From: Euryarchaeota archaeon UBA257
GTDB lineage: Archaea > Thermoplasmatota > Poseidoniia > Poseidoniales > Thalassarchaeaceae
NCBI GenBank assembly: GCA_002498985.1
Contig: DAJO01000030.1
Span: 25,675 to 89,674, forward strand
DNA length: 64,000 bases
Direction of reading: 5' to 3'
Of the stretch, positions 17,873 to 32,452 are shown piece by piece. The translations under genes were made by a program, and so were the position numbers. Numbering within the stretch: position 1 is the first letter of the stretch; each line of letters starts with the position of its first letter. The notes under the pieces were generated by a model, which was not told the DNA's origin, did not search any database, and worked only from the letters and a program-made list of their open reading frames with translations.

Positions 17873-18814
17873 TCAAGAAGTGTTTAATCTCGCGCTCTCA
17901 ATTTGAACAATTCTCACACCCATTAGTATCATTATGAAACCAATAATTATTGTATATCCCAGATTTTCATCCAATAACCACCACCCTCCCAGAATCCCAA
18001 ATAATGGTACTAAGAAAATATATGATGAGGCTGCAGTTGCTCCTAATTTCTCTATTCCAATGGTGAACCAGTAATAAGCCAATACAGTTGAAAGGGCAGC
18101 CAAGTACACTATTGCTAACCATCCTTCTTTTGTTGGAAGAATTAACCCTTCCATCCATATATCGTATATTGCAAACGGTGTCATCATAATAGTTCCAATT
18201 AATGAGTACCAAACTACAATTTCTAACGCAGTATAATTGTTATCACCGTCTCTTCCTTGCATTAATCTTTTTGTCATATTAGTGGTCGCTGCCCAAGAGA
18301 ATGAAGCACATAAAATTAACAAATCTCCTAATATTCTATCTTCAAAATCTATCTGTGTATTTGGGCTCCAACCAGTAACAATTCCAACTCCTATAAATCC
18401 ACAAAATAGACCTATAAACATCTTCTTTGATATTGGTTGTCCAAGTAATGGAGCAGCTAAAATCACAGTAAAAATCGGATTGAATGTAATAATTAGTGAA
18501 GCGTCTCCCGCAGCAGTATAATACATTCCATGCATAAAGAAAAATTGATAGCATAAAACTCCTGTAAATCCTATAATAATCAGACTCTTATATGTCTCTC
18601 TATTATTTGGTAACCATCTTATTTTTTCCCCTTTAACTTTTAGAATCATAAACCATAGATAAAATATTAACATAGTTAAGATATATCTGAGCCAAGCTCC
18701 TGTCATAGGGGGTATTTCTAATGAAAGGATTCTACCTATTGCCCAGGATAAACCCCAAATTATGGCGACCAGGAGCATTAAAAAATGAGTCTTTATGTTA
18801 CTTGTTTCTTTCAT
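17873..18814 (-). CDS. EamA/DMT-family transporter
   Basis: Integral membrane protein with about ten hydrophobic segments arranged as two EamA repeats (first from FLMLLVAIIWGLSWAIGR, second beginning at ILGDLLILCASFSWAATT). WGLSWAIGR followed by PPMTGAWLRY, and the second-half PLFGILGGWWLLDE with a charged residue in the membrane, are classic for drug/metabolite transporters. The substrate (metabolite or amino acid export, typically) cannot be told. ATG at 18814 is chosen; the frame opens at a TTG at 18841 that would add a basic, unlikely extension. About 60 nt separates its stop from the TATA element of L10e. Confidence 0.87.
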   Translation of the reverse strand: MKETSNIKTHFLMLLVAIIWGLSWAIGRILSLEIPPMTGAWLRYILTMLIFYLWFMILKVKGEKIRWLPNNRETYKSLIIIGFTGVLCYQFFFMHGMYYTAAGDASLIITFNPIFTVILAAPLLGQPISKKMFIGLFCGFIGVGIVTGWSPNTQIDFEDRILGDLLILCASFSWAATTNMTKRLMQGRDGDNNYTALEIVVWYSLIGTIMMTPFAIYDIWMEGLILPTKEGWLAIVYLAALSTVLAYYWFTIGIEKLGATAASSYIFLVPLFGILGGWWLLDENLGYTIIIGFIMILMGVRIVQIESARLNTS

Positions 18815-18971
18815 AAAAAACACTCTTCTGTGATGCCGCAATGCTTCTACTAATTTATCTCTAGTACTGTTGAGATTTGATATCTTTCTTGAGATTACAG
18901 GCGATTTGCTTATGCACCCCCCGCTTTGTGGTTAAGCCCATGCTCGGGTGTGAGCATTGGAGTTACTAGGT

Positions 18972-21665
18972 ATGGCGAAGAGATCAATGCTAGATCAATT
19001 TGCAGAAATAAAGGCTCAGCACCCTGATACGGTTCTTTTTTTTCGAATGGGAGATTTTTATGAGATGTTCCATGACGATGCAGTTGTAGCATCCGAAGTT
19101 CTTGGAATTACTTTGACAAGTCGCGATAAAAATTCTGAAAATCCCGTACCTATGGCAGGCGTTCCTTGGCATTCTGTGGAATCGTATTTACAGTCAATGT
19201 TACGTGCTGGTTACAAAGTTACAATGTGTGAGCAGGAAGAAGAGCTACGCCCCGGTTCTAAGATTCTTGAAAGAGTAGTTACTAGAGTATACACACCAGG
19301 ATCACTTTACGAAGAGAATTTGATTGGAGAGGATGGTTCTAGTATTTTAGCGTCAATATCAATTAAAGATGATATAATTGGAATGGCAATTTTAGATTCT
19401 TCCACAGGTCGTTCTTGGATTCAAGAACAATCTGGAGCAGGTCGTTGGGAGAGGATCAAAGACGAGATTCAAAGATGGTCACCGAGCGAATTAGTGGTCT
19501 CAAAGAAAGATGCATCATCGCAATTAGTTTTGTCCCTAATATCTGATTTAGATAATGTGATTCTTAGTGTCTATGATGCCAACCCTAAGCAAATGCTACA
19601 AGCACTTCGTGAACATCTGAAAGTTTCAGACCTTGGAAGTATAGACCTGGACTCTAAACCTTTAGCTTTACAGGCATGTGGACTTGCTGCCAGATACATA
19701 GCAAATTTACATCTAATTGATACTGTCCCTCTCCGCGAACTTCATTTTGATGCAGATGAGGGGCATTTAGTATTAGATCAAACTACTCTGAGAAATTTAG
19801 AATTAAGCCGTACTTTAGTAGGGGAGAAACAAGGTTCACTATTACAATCAATTGATTCAACAAGAACTTGGATGGGGAGAAGATTACTAAGAGAATGGAT
19901 AATGAGACCACTAACAAATATAGAAGAAATTGGGCTAAGGCATTCCGCAGTAAGTAGTTTATTCAAAGCACCCAGAAGACTTGATTCACTCAGAGAGTCA
20001 CTTAAATCAATGAGGGATTTAGAACGTCTTTCAACCCGTTTAGCCTATGGTAGAGCAAATGCCAGAGATTTGGTTGCAATTTCCGAATGTCTTGGGCGTA
20101 TGAAAAAAATTCAAACCCTGCTAAGCGAAGGTAATTCTGAACTTTTACACCAATCCTCTGTAGGGCTGGATAACTTATCTGAGATTAATAGTTTGATTTC
20201 TGAAAAAATAGTGGATGAGCCACCTGCAACAATTAGAGACGGAGGGATATTTAGATTTGGAGTCGATAAGAAGTTAGATGATCTTAGAAATAAAGCAGGT
20301 GAGGGAACTGATTGGTTGAAGAATTTTGAATCCCAAGAGAGAGAAAAATTAGATATTCCGAATTTAAAAATCAAACATAATAGGCAATTTGGTTTCTTTA
20401 TTGAGGTTACGAAATCTCATATTAATAAGATACCCGAACATTATCGTCGTCGACAAACTATGACAAATGCAGAGAGGTATACCACTGAAGACTTAGCATC
20501 TTGGGAAGAAATAATTTTGACTGCTGATGATAGAGCAAAAGCTCTCGAAAGAGAATTATTTATCGAATTACGAAAACTTGTGTCTAATTTTTCTTCAGAA
20601 TTAGCAACCATAGCTAGAAAAATTGCAATTGCTGATGTAATATGTTCTTTTGCTACTCATGCAAGAAGAAATTCTTGGTGTAAACCAGAAATTGTCGAAG
20701 GGAATAAGATTGAGATTATCTCTGGAAGACACCCCGTTTTAGAGTCAGATGGTAGGTTCGTACCAAATGATGTTAGAATAGATAAAAAAAGAAGTTTTTT
20801 GCTATTAACGGGTCCAAATATGGGCGGTAAGTCAACTTATCTTCGTCAAACTGCATTAATTTCAATATTAGCTCAGTCAGGTTCTTTCGTACCCGCTGAA
20901 AAAGCAAAAATTGGCATTATTGATAGAGTATTCACAAGAGTTGGCGCACATGACGATTTACGTCGTGGGCGATCAACCTTCATGATGGAAATGATAGAAG
21001 TCGCTCATATACTGAGGCGGGCGACTGACAAAAGTCTCATTCTTCTTGATGAAATAGGCAGAGGGACCTCAACTTTTGACGGCCTAGCAATTGCTTGGTC
21101 AGTTACAGAAGATATTTGTCAAAGACTGGGTGCAAGAACTCTATTTGCCACTCATTATCATCAATTGATTGGCTTAGAAAATGAGTTTCAAAATCTGAAG
21201 AATATTCATGTTCAGGTAGCAGATATCAACGGTGAAATTCGCTTTTTACACACAATTTCTGAAGGCTCTTGTGACCAATCATATGGTGTGCAAGTCGCTG
21301 CATTAGCAGGTCTGCCAATATCAGTGGTTGAGAGAGCTAGAGATCTACTAATTTTCCTAGAAAGTCAAGCACAGGGGGCCAAAGCAGGTTCCAATAAATC
21401 TCCTGATTATAGACCAGGGGGTCAATCAAGTATTTATGGCTGGATGCTTAACTCTACTCCCTCCGAAATAGCAAATGAAGAAATTATTGAATCTAATTCA
21501 CCATCTATAAAAGAAGAGATAATTATCGACCCCATGCTGAAAGAAATTGCCGAAAGGTTAAGATCAATTGACCCTGATAATCTAAGTCCTAGAGAATCCC
21601 AAGAAGTATTGTACGCGATGATTGAATCTCTTCAGAAATCTCAATATTATGATTTAATGGAGTGA
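18972..21665 (+). CDS. mutS: DNA mismatch repair protein MutS
   Basis: Mismatch-recognition ATPase. Full domain order is visible: N-terminal mismatch-binding domain with the intercalating FxE in GDFYEMF (Phe29, Glu31), connector, core/lever domain, clamp, and ATPase with Walker A TGPNMGGKST, Walker B LILLDEIGRGTSTFDG and FATHYHQL. At about 897 aa it is a MutS1-type protein, not the clampless MutS2. The start ATG at 18972 puts MAKRSMLDQFAEIKAQHPD at the family N-terminus; TTG at 18957 is in frame. It is followed 4 nt later by mutL. MutS/MutL are patchy in archaea and considered laterally acquired from bacteria. Confidence 0.97.
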   Translation: MAKRSMLDQFAEIKAQHPDTVLFFRMGDFYEMFHDDAVVASEVLGITLTSRDKNSENPVPMAGVPWHSVESYLQSMLRAGYKVTMCEQEEELRPGSKILERVVTRVYTPGSLYEENLIGEDGSSILASISIKDDIIGMAILDSSTGRSWIQEQSGAGRWERIKDEIQRWSPSELVVSKKDASSQLVLSLISDLDNVILSVYDANPKQMLQALREHLKVSDLGSIDLDSKPLALQACGLAARYIANLHLIDTVPLRELHFDADEGHLVLDQTTLRNLELSRTLVGEKQGSLLQSIDSTRTWMGRRLLREWIMRPLTNIEEIGLRHSAVSSLFKAPRRLDSLRESLKSMRDLERLSTRLAYGRANARDLVAISECLGRMKKIQTLLSEGNSELLHQSSVGLDNLSEINSLISEKIVDEPPATIRDGGIFRFGVDKKLDDLRNKAGEGTDWLKNFESQEREKLDIPNLKIKHNRQFGFFIEVTKSHINKIPEHYRRRQTMTNAERYTTEDLASWEEIILTADDRAKALERELFIELRKLVSNFSSELATIARKIAIADVICSFATHARRNSWCKPEIVEGNKIEIISGRHPVLESDGRFVPNDVRIDKKRSFLLLTGPNMGGKSTYLRQTALISILAQSGSFVPAEKAKIGIIDRVFTRVGAHDDLRRGRSTFMMEMIEVAHILRRATDKSLILLDEIGRGTSTFDGLAIAWSVTEDICQRLGARTLFATHYHQLIGLENEFQNLKNIHVQVADINGEIRFLHTISEGSCDQSYGVQVAALAGLPISVVERARDLLIFLESQAQGAKAGSNKSPDYRPGGQSSIYGWMLNSTPSEIANEEIIESNSPSIKEEIIIDPMLKEIAERLRSIDPDNLSPRESQEVLYAMIESLQKSQYYDLME

Positions 21666-21669
21666 AAAA

Positions 21670-23625
21670 ATGTCTGATTCAACTCGTAGATCAATTCAAC
21701 AACTTGACGAATTAACTATCGATCAAATAGCGGCAGGAGAGGTTGTCGAAAGACCCGCTCAAGTTGTTAAAGAGTTAGTAGAAAATTCTATTGATTCTGG
21801 TTGTGGAAAGATAAGAATTGAAATTGTGAATGGTGGGTTCTCTAGAATTTCAGTAATCGACGATGGCCATGGAATCCCTAAAAAAGAACTAAAATTAGCT
21901 ATAAAAAGACATGCAACTAGTAAGATTTCTTCCTCAGAGGATTTGAGAACAATTGTGACCAAAGGATTTCGTGGTGAAGCATTAGCATCAATAGCTGCGG
22001 TTAGTAAAATGACCCTTTCTAGTAAGGTTAGGGGATTAGAAGGTTTTTCAATAACAGTCGACAATGGGTCCATAGAGAATATCGAATTAATGGGAATTCC
22101 TCCTGGTACGAAGGTAGATGTGGTTAATTTATTTGAAAAAATACCGGCTCGTTTATCCTTTCAAAGAAGGCCTTCTACTGAAAATGCTGCAATAGTTGAT
22201 ATTGCAATTTCGTTAGCTCTGAGTGAACCAAAAGTTGGAATTATAGTTGAAATTGATGATCGTGTAGTATTAGACTGTCCTCCATGTGATAGTATGGAAG
22301 ACAGATTATACGACTTATTTGGTTCTACTTCATCTAAATTAATACCTCTTGAATCTTCAGAAAACGATAAAGATGCCCCTGGTAAAGAAAATTGGAATGG
22401 ATGGATTTCCCCTCCGGGGATTTCACGTTCTCGCTCTGATGATATTCATGTAATGGTAAATGGCCGACCTGTAAGTTCGGGTCCTTTTTTGCAGTCTATT
22501 AGGCGTGGATATCATACCAGGTTGATGGTAGGTAGGCATCCTGTTGGTGTCTTTTCTCTTAATCTTCCAACTGAAGAGGTAGATGTCAATGTCCATCCAA
22601 CTAAGAGAGAAGTCCGATTACAACATTCATGGAGGGTCCTAGAGAGATTGGAGAGAAGTATAAAATATACATTAAGCAAAATCTCGACTCAACCAGAGTT
22701 CAAAGATTTAACAATTTTAGAAGGAATAAATATTGATGAAAATAGTGATAGAGTAGAAGATGACTCTGAAGATTTCATGCCGTCTTGGGCTCAAGTGAGC
22801 AATAAAGAAAAAATACAAACGCATTTTAGTAGTATTAGAACTTCAGTAGATAGAGTCCCCTCTGCTAATAATGATCCAGATTTGAATAATTCCGAGCAGC
22901 AAACTTTACCTGGATTAGATTCCAATCCCATTTCTCAGTCGTTATCGTCAGAAGAACGTAAATTACATCGTTTTTCCTTAACTGGTAAATCAGTCTCTCC
23001 CGTTGACGAACCTCTGAGTGAAGCAGCAATAATACCTGATTTGCCTAAGATGAACGTTTTATCACAATTTTCAGATTCATATATTTTAGCAGAAGGAGAA
23101 GGTGAATTATTCATAGTTGATCAACATGCTTTACATGAAAGAATTAGATATGAAAGATTGCGTTCATCCATGGTTAACTGGGCTCCTCAAGAATTAATCA
23201 ATCCAGTAGATATTTCTTTGGGAGCAAGAGAACTATCTGCTGCACGTTCTAATTCTGAAAGGTTACTTGATTTAGGCATTCGATTTACTGAATCTAAAGG
23301 GAAAATATTCGTAGAATCTGTTCCAGATGTTTTGATTGGTGATTCAGGACTAGTTGATTTCATTCATGATTTACTAATTGATATTTCTTCTCAACCTGAA
23401 TCTAGAGGAATTGATACGGTAGAGAAATTACGTGATAAAGTTGCTTTCATGAAATCTTGCCGTGGTTCAGTTAAGGCAAATCAAGAACTTAATTTAGCTG
23501 AAATGAGGCGTTTATTACTTGATATGAGGACGGTCCCAAATCCATGGGCATGTGTACATGGGCGCCCAACAATACTCAAACTATCTCAAAATCATCTTGA
23601 CAAGCACTTTGGAAGACACGGTTAA
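21670..23625 (+). CDS. mutL: DNA mismatch repair endonuclease MutL
   Basis: Couples MutS recognition to strand incision. GHKL ATPase motifs: ELVENSIDSG, DDGHGIP and KGFRGEAL; then the transducer domain, a variable linker (about 370-460) and a C-terminal dimerisation domain. The metal-binding endonuclease motif DQHALHERIRYE (from residue 483), SCRGSVKANQ and CVHGRPT are all retained, so this is a nicking MutL as in organisms without MutH. GGAG 7 nt before the ATG supports the start. It is convergent with aroA with a single base between the stops. Confidence 0.97.
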   Translation: MSDSTRRSIQQLDELTIDQIAAGEVVERPAQVVKELVENSIDSGCGKIRIEIVNGGFSRISVIDDGHGIPKKELKLAIKRHATSKISSSEDLRTIVTKGFRGEALASIAAVSKMTLSSKVRGLEGFSITVDNGSIENIELMGIPPGTKVDVVNLFEKIPARLSFQRRPSTENAAIVDIAISLALSEPKVGIIVEIDDRVVLDCPPCDSMEDRLYDLFGSTSSKLIPLESSENDKDAPGKENWNGWISPPGISRSRSDDIHVMVNGRPVSSGPFLQSIRRGYHTRLMVGRHPVGVFSLNLPTEEVDVNVHPTKREVRLQHSWRVLERLERSIKYTLSKISTQPEFKDLTILEGINIDENSDRVEDDSEDFMPSWAQVSNKEKIQTHFSSIRTSVDRVPSANNDPDLNNSEQQTLPGLDSNPISQSLSSEERKLHRFSLTGKSVSPVDEPLSEAAIIPDLPKMNVLSQFSDSYILAEGEGELFIVDQHALHERIRYERLRSSMVNWAPQELINPVDISLGARELSAARSNSERLLDLGIRFTESKGKIFVESVPDVLIGDSGLVDFIHDLLIDISSQPESRGIDTVEKLRDKVAFMKSCRGSVKANQELNLAEMRRLLLDMRTVPNPWACVHGRPTILKLSQNHLDKHFGRHG

Positions 23626-23626
23626 A

Positions 23627-24820
23627 CTATTTCAGTGAACTTATCAAATCCATAAATTCAGGATGTGTGACTTTAATTATTTCTGTATTATCAATTTCTG
23701 CTCCGCAGTAGGTTGCTAATATTACGGCGGTCATAGCTAATCTATGATCCATATGTGTTTTAATCTCCACTTCAGGCCTCTTAGGGAGTTCTTTTCCATA
23801 CAATATAATTCCGTCTTTTTTTGGTTTACAGTTTATAGAAAAAGCATTTAATAATTCACATGTCTTAATTATTCTATCCGATTCTTTACCCTTAGTATGC
23901 TCGGCTCCAATTATTTCTCCTCCATTTGAAATAGCCATTAAGGCCGCAGCAGGAGTAATAATATCACTAGCATTTACAAGATTTAATATCTCGAAGTTTG
24001 TTTTTTCTAAGTCTTCAAGAGTCGATGACAATAGATTATCTGGGTCATCTTTCTTCACTTTAATTTGTAAATCTTGATGTAATTTTTCTAACAATATAGC
24101 CATAGGGTATAAACTAATTTCACTCGGTATTATTACAGTACCTGGTGACTTCACATCCCAATTAGATAATCGGATATTGTTATTCTCTAACCTCCCCTCA
24201 AAGCCCCACTTTCTGGCCAAGTTTATTGTCAATTCTAGATATCCTCTACTGACCTTTTCGCCCAATAAACTAATATCAATTTCCTCTTTAAAATCTGAAG
24301 AAGATAGTATCAGAGAAGTAATTGGCTGACTCGATCTTGAAACATCAATGTCTAATTTTTTCTGGATTTTCATTGGCCCTTTTATTCTACAGGGGAAACC
24401 ATTCCCTGAAACTTCACACCCTAGTTCTCTGAGAAAATTAGCCAATTCAATATTACTTCTATTGCGTAGAGAAGAGTCTCCATCCACAATAATTTCAGAA
24501 TCAAAAGTAGCAGCTATCACACTCATTATTTTGGCAACGGTCCCTGAGTTGCCACAATCTATTTCTTCTTTAGGCGCAATTAAGCCATTTTTTGGAGGTT
24601 TAACTATCCATTTCCTCTCTTCTTTGATAATTTCTACACCCATTAATTCTAAACAATTACTCATTGAAATTATATCCTCCCCTGGAGTTCCATTGAAAAT
24701 TATTTCAGTATTCTTCATAGATTTGGATGCAAGCATCAATTCTCTAATCATATGACTCTTGGACGGCGGTAATCTATACTCAAAAACTCCTTTTGGAGTA
24801 ATAGGTTCAATCCTTTCCAC
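23627..24820 (-). CDS. aroA: 3-phosphoshikimate 1-carboxyvinyltransferase (EPSP synthase)
   Basis: Sixth step of the shikimate pathway, joining shikimate 3-phosphate with phosphoenolpyruvate. Seen: PPSKSH at the N-terminus, GNSGT, SRSSQPITSLIL, a second-half SDIITPAAALMA segment, GKESDRI and DHRLAMT. Length is 397 aa, a little short of bacterial enzymes (about 430). Oddity: the base after GNSGT reads VAK where a conserved Arg usually stands (GNAGTAMR), a conservative Lys replacement. The gene sits behind the DUF4105 membrane gene (36-nt gap) on the same strand. aroD lies about 6 kb away, on the other side of the gyrase operon. Confidence 0.93.
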   Translation of the reverse strand: MERIEPITPKGVFEYRLPPSKSHMIRELMLASKSMKNTEIIFNGTPGEDIISMSNCLELMGVEIIKEERKWIVKPPKNGLIAPKEEIDCGNSGTVAKIMSVIAATFDSEIIVDGDSSLRNRSNIELANFLRELGCEVSGNGFPCRIKGPMKIQKKLDIDVSRSSQPITSLILSSSDFKEEIDISLLGEKVSRGYLELTINLARKWGFEGRLENNNIRLSNWDVKSPGTVIIPSEISLYPMAILLEKLHQDLQIKVKKDDPDNLLSSTLEDLEKTNFEILNLVNASDIITPAAALMAISNGGEIIGAEHTKGKESDRIIKTCELLNAFSINCKPKKDGIILYGKELPKRPEVEIKTHMDHRLAMTAVILATYCGAEIDNTEIIKVTHPEFMDLISSLK

Positions 24821-24856
24821 ACTCTTCGATAGTTGGGTAGTTGTTGAATACTTTTG

Positions 24857-25702
24857 TCAAGGCTCCACATTTCTAATAGTGTCTCCAAAGTCACTTATTT
24901 CATCCCAAGACCTTGCTTTCTCTTCTATTTGATTAATTTTCATTTCTTCCTTAATGCTACCACCCCTTAATTTCACTAAATTTTTTCTACTGAGTAATTT
25001 AGGACTTAAGCCAGGTAGTATCACACCAATTGCACGAGGGACTCTACCGGGGTATACGTCGTTTACGTGTGATGCAATATTTGTAGTGCAATTATTGAAT
25101 ATGCTATTATAAAACTCAGGTTTATTATGTAAATCATTGGTTCTTTTTAGATATGATTCTAACATTCTACACTGGTTTCCTTCCCCTAAAATGACGGCTT
25201 CAAAAAGATGAGTTTCAGATTTTCTACATCTACTTCTTACACCAATTACATCTTCTTCAGTAGCCCAGACATACATTATTTCAAACTCTCTTAATAGCCC
25301 TTTTAATGGACTAAATCTTTCACTAGGCTCTCTTCTAATTTCTATTGAACACGAGATTCTATCTCCATTTTTAAATTCGAAACTTAGTAAAGTGTGTGCA
25401 ACAGGTCTTCTAGTTGGATAAAAATATTCTAGAACTAACCATATCTTAGTACATTCAGATATCTTAAACTTCTTTTCTATCCATCGCTCATCATAATCTT
25501 TTGTTGTTCTCCAATTAAAATCTCTGACATTTTTTAGTATTACATCGTCTCCATTTATTTCTGCAAAAGAAGTAAATTTGTTTTCATTTACCCATGATAA
25601 ATCGTTAGAAGGGGTTAGATGCCTTATTCTTGACCATACCCATAATAATAGGATAGTGACTGATAATATCAGAACTAAAGTCATTACAGTCAGGTAATTC
25701 AT
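24857..25702 (-). CDS. DUF4105 (Lnb-like) membrane-anchored protein
   Basis: A single hydrophobic segment near the N-terminus (LTVMTLVLILSVTILLLWVW) precedes a soluble domain. The soluble part carries the DUF4105 hallmarks: VAHTLLSFEF with a conserved His, LKGLLREFEIMYVWATEED, and FYNSIFNNCTTNIASHV, where the Cys of NNCTTN is the expected nucleophile of the papain-like Lnb N-acyltransferase fold. In bacteria Lnb remodels lipoprotein acyl chains; the role in an archaeon is unknown. ATG at 25702 is chosen because the frame upstream overlaps tRNA-Ser, so the longer start at 25801 is impossible to accept. Likely co-transcribed with aroA. Confidence 0.8.
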   Translation of the reverse strand: MNYLTVMTLVLILSVTILLLWVWSRIRHLTPSNDLSWVNENKFTSFAEINGDDVILKNVRDFNWRTTKDYDERWIEKKFKISECTKIWLVLEYFYPTRRPVAHTLLSFEFKNGDRISCSIEIRREPSERFSPLKGLLREFEIMYVWATEEDVIGVRSRCRKSETHLFEAVILGEGNQCRMLESYLKRTNDLHNKPEFYNSIFNNCTTNIASHVNDVYPGRVPRAIGVILPGLSPKLLSRKNLVKLRGGSIKEEMKINQIEEKARSWDEISDFGDTIRNVEP

Positions 25703-25747
25703 GGCTGTGCTGAGAACGACGTAAACAAGAAACCTCCTATCAATTAA

Positions 25748-25834
25748 TGGCGCGGCAGGGGAGATTCGAACTCCCGAGGTGAAACACCACTGGATTAGCA
25801 ATCCAGCGCAATGGCCAGGCTATGCGACTGCCGC
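25748..25834 (-). tRNA. tRNA-Ser (GCT)
   Basis: On the minus strand this folds as a tRNA: acceptor GCGGCAG paired with CTGCCGC, discriminator G, and an encoded CCA at 25750-25748. The anticodon stem is CTGGA/TCCAG with loop TTGCTAA, anticodon GCT, reading serine codons AGC/AGU. The T arm is GGGAG-TTCGAAT-CTCCC. A long variable arm fits serine class II. No intron. It lies 46 nt upstream of the DUF4105 gene start and 46 nt downstream of the gyrA stop. Confidence 0.97.
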
Positions 25835-25880
25835 AACGTCCATCCGACTTTTGATTATGGCTTAAGCGGAACGGTCTATC

Positions 25881-30608
<4,728 letters not shown>

Positions 30609-30617
30609 AATTTAACT

Positions 30618-30625
30618 GTATAATT
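30618..30625 (-). promoter_or_regulatory. TATA-box candidate for gyrB-gyrA
   Basis: On the minus strand this reads AATTATAC. A start point about 25 nt downstream would fall inside the palindrome, leaving a leader of about 20-25 nt before the gyrB ATG. The AGTTAAAT just downstream (30610-30617) is an alternative element. Confidence 0.4.
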
Positions 30626-30733
30626 GGGGTGTCAGGGGGTTATTGAATGCTTTCGATATCTTTCACGAAATATGTCCAAACAAGGCTAAAACAAGACATT
30701 CTAGATTATTTTCTCTGAGAAAACCCTCGGCAC

Positions 30734-30741
30734 GATTAAAC
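30734..30741 (+). promoter_or_regulatory. TATA-box candidate for aroD
   Basis: GATTAAAC stands 24-31 nt before the aroD ATG. With the usual archaeal spacing this puts the transcription start at or next to the start codon, which suggests a leaderless mRNA; consistent with this, no ribosome site is visible before the ATG. Confidence 0.4.
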
Positions 30742-30764
30742 GGGCCTCATTTCTCGCACCTTCA

Positions 30765-31571
30765 ATGAGTTTGCCCTTGATATGTGTTTCTCTCACCGGT
30801 TGTACAGTCGATGAGATGGTAAAAGATGCAGCAAGAGCCACTGCAGTCGGTGCTGATATTGTTGAAGTTCGTTTAGATAAATTATGGGTTGTAGAACAAG
30901 AAATTGATGTCTCAGAAAAAGTAAAATCAGATTCTGATGATAATCGTAAATCTGTTTATACCCCACCTGAATTTATCTCTCAGTCAATGGATTCAGTAGA
31001 TTTAGAATCATCATTAATTTCCTTTAGAACTGGTATTGAATTACCTGTTATCTTAACTTGTAGGCCTGAAAGACAAGGGGGTTATTTCCCAGGTTCTGAG
31101 AAAGAGAGAATTGAAGTATTAACTAAGGCCATAAAGAGTGGAGTAAGTTGGATTGATTTAGAGACTGATATAGAATCTAAAGAAAGGGAAAAATTAGTGA
31201 AAATGGCCGGAGATAGTACGAAGATAATATCTTCCAACCACTATGATCAATCCCCGGGCTCTACTAATGAAATCATTGAAGAAATCGATGAAATTTCTGG
31301 TTCTGGAAATATTATCAAAATTGTTTTCAATACTGCTGGTAAGAAAGATGCTTTGAAGTTATTTGATATTGCATGGAGAACCAGAGATTCTAAGGATAAA
31401 CTATCAATAATGGGTATTGGTGCTGGAGGTGATTGGACAAGAATTCATGCACCTTTGTTGAATCAAAGCATGGTCTACACTACAATGGAAAATGGATGGT
31501 ATCTTGCTCAACAAGGTAAAATTAATACCAGTGACTTAAAAACTGCTTGGAAACTACTTGAATACAATTAA
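30765..31571 (+). CDS. aroD: 3-dehydroquinate dehydratase, type I
   Basis: Third step of the shikimate pathway: dehydration of 3-dehydroquinate through a Schiff base. Seen: Glu34 in DIVEVRLDKL, VILTCRPERQGG, His159 in ISSNHYDQSPG, and the Schiff-base Lys185 in NIIKIVFNTA, then GGDWTRIHAPLLNQSM near the C-terminus as the substrate lid. At 268 aa it is longer than most archaeal type I enzymes (about 220-240) because of an acidic insert around residues 45-82. The stop shares TTAA with the convergent hypothetical gene. Confidence 0.94.
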   Translation: MSLPLICVSLTGCTVDEMVKDAARATAVGADIVEVRLDKLWVVEQEIDVSEKVKSDSDDNRKSVYTPPEFISQSMDSVDLESSLISFRTGIELPVILTCRPERQGGYFPGSEKERIEVLTKAIKSGVSWIDLETDIESKEREKLVKMAGDSTKIISSNHYDQSPGSTNEIIEEIDEISGSGNIIKIVFNTAGKKDALKLFDIAWRTRDSKDKLSIMGIGAGGDWTRIHAPLLNQSMVYTTMENGWYLAQQGKINTSDLKTAWKLLEYN

Positions 31572-32452
31572 TTCTCTAATATTGGAATTTCTATTTCTTC
31601 AACTTGTTCTTTTTCAAGTCCATATGAATGATACTTACTATTAATTATTAATGGGACAATTAGGCAAGATAAAGGAAGTACAGCTAGCAATATATATGCT
31701 GTGAATTTAGGCAGGATAAGTCTGTTTTCAACATCAACTAATAATTCAACATTCAACGCGCCTCCTGCTGATTCCTGATCTGTATTTCTGTTGTTATCCC
31801 AATTATCGAAAACCAAGTAGTATTCTATTAATTGCGAACTTCCAAACCAAGATGATGATGTTTGTGTATCTACTGATACTGAAAAATAACCTGATTCCGA
31901 TTTTTCATATGAATGCACATCTCTAAAAGGCATCCAAGTAATCATATCTCTATATTCAACAGGCAGTGAATCAAATTCATCTAACCAGTTTTCAGCTCTG
32001 TCTTCATAATTCCAATAATAAAAGTCCCTATAATTTCCCTCACTCATTAAGTAAACATCTGCCTTCACCCCATTACTTGGAGGTGAATCTACATCTCCTG
32101 AATAAGTGTAACAGAAAGTATATGATTTACCTGGAGATAAAGCCATACTAATAGCAGTAGCTGAATCATTATTTACACTTAATTCCATACTGAAATCCTG
32201 AGAAATTGGGGCGTATATAGTTGGTTGGTTGTCACTATCAAATCCGTCAAACCAATCAGATGTAGGGTTAAGATAATGATAGTTTATCCTCTCATCTATA
32301 TCCCAACTATTACTTGCAGGAACCCCACAAACGCTGTCTGCTTGAACTATAGGGGTAATACTAATTACTAACGTAATCAGTACCATTGGCATAAGAAAAC
32401 ATGAGTTTAGGAAAACTGCACTTAATTTCCTTTTGAAAGACAAACTAATCAT
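31568..32452 (-). CDS. Secreted/membrane-anchored protein of unknown function
   Basis: Not recognised. The N-terminus has a basic start and a hydrophobic stretch ending near VQADS, fitting a signal peptide; the body (about residues 40-250) is rich in Asp, Ser, Tyr and Trp with aromatic-acidic runs typical of extracellular beta-rich domains; one hydrophobic helix near the C-terminus (FTAYILLAVLPLSCLIVPLI) is followed by a short charged tail. So an extracellular domain with a C-terminal anchor is predicted. Two Cys pairs could form disulphides. It overlaps the end of the large metallopeptidase gene by 4 nt (ATGA), so it is translated with it and is probably its partner. Confidence 0.75.
   Translation of the reverse strand: MISLSFKRKLSAVFLNSCFLMPMVLITLVISITPIVQADSVCGVPASNSWDIDERINYHYLNPTSDWFDGFDSDNQPTIYAPISQDFSMELSVNNDSATAISMALSPGKSYTFCYTYSGDVDSPPSNGVKADVYLMSEGNYRDFYYWNYEDRAENWLDEFDSLPVEYRDMITWMPFRDVHSYEKSESGYFSVSVDTQTSSSWFGSSQLIEYYLVFDNWDNNRNTDQESAGGALNVELLVDVENRLILPKFTAYILLAVLPLSCLIVPLIINSKYHSYGLEKEQVEEIEIPILEN

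Noticed and set aside
18940..18957. Imperfect hairpin ATGCTC/GAGCAT just upstream of mutS
   Set aside because: Only a 6-bp stem with a 6-nt loop, bulged if extended; such stems are common by chance.
25703..25801. Longer DUF4105 frame starting at 25801
   Set aside because: It would overlap tRNA-Ser almost completely.
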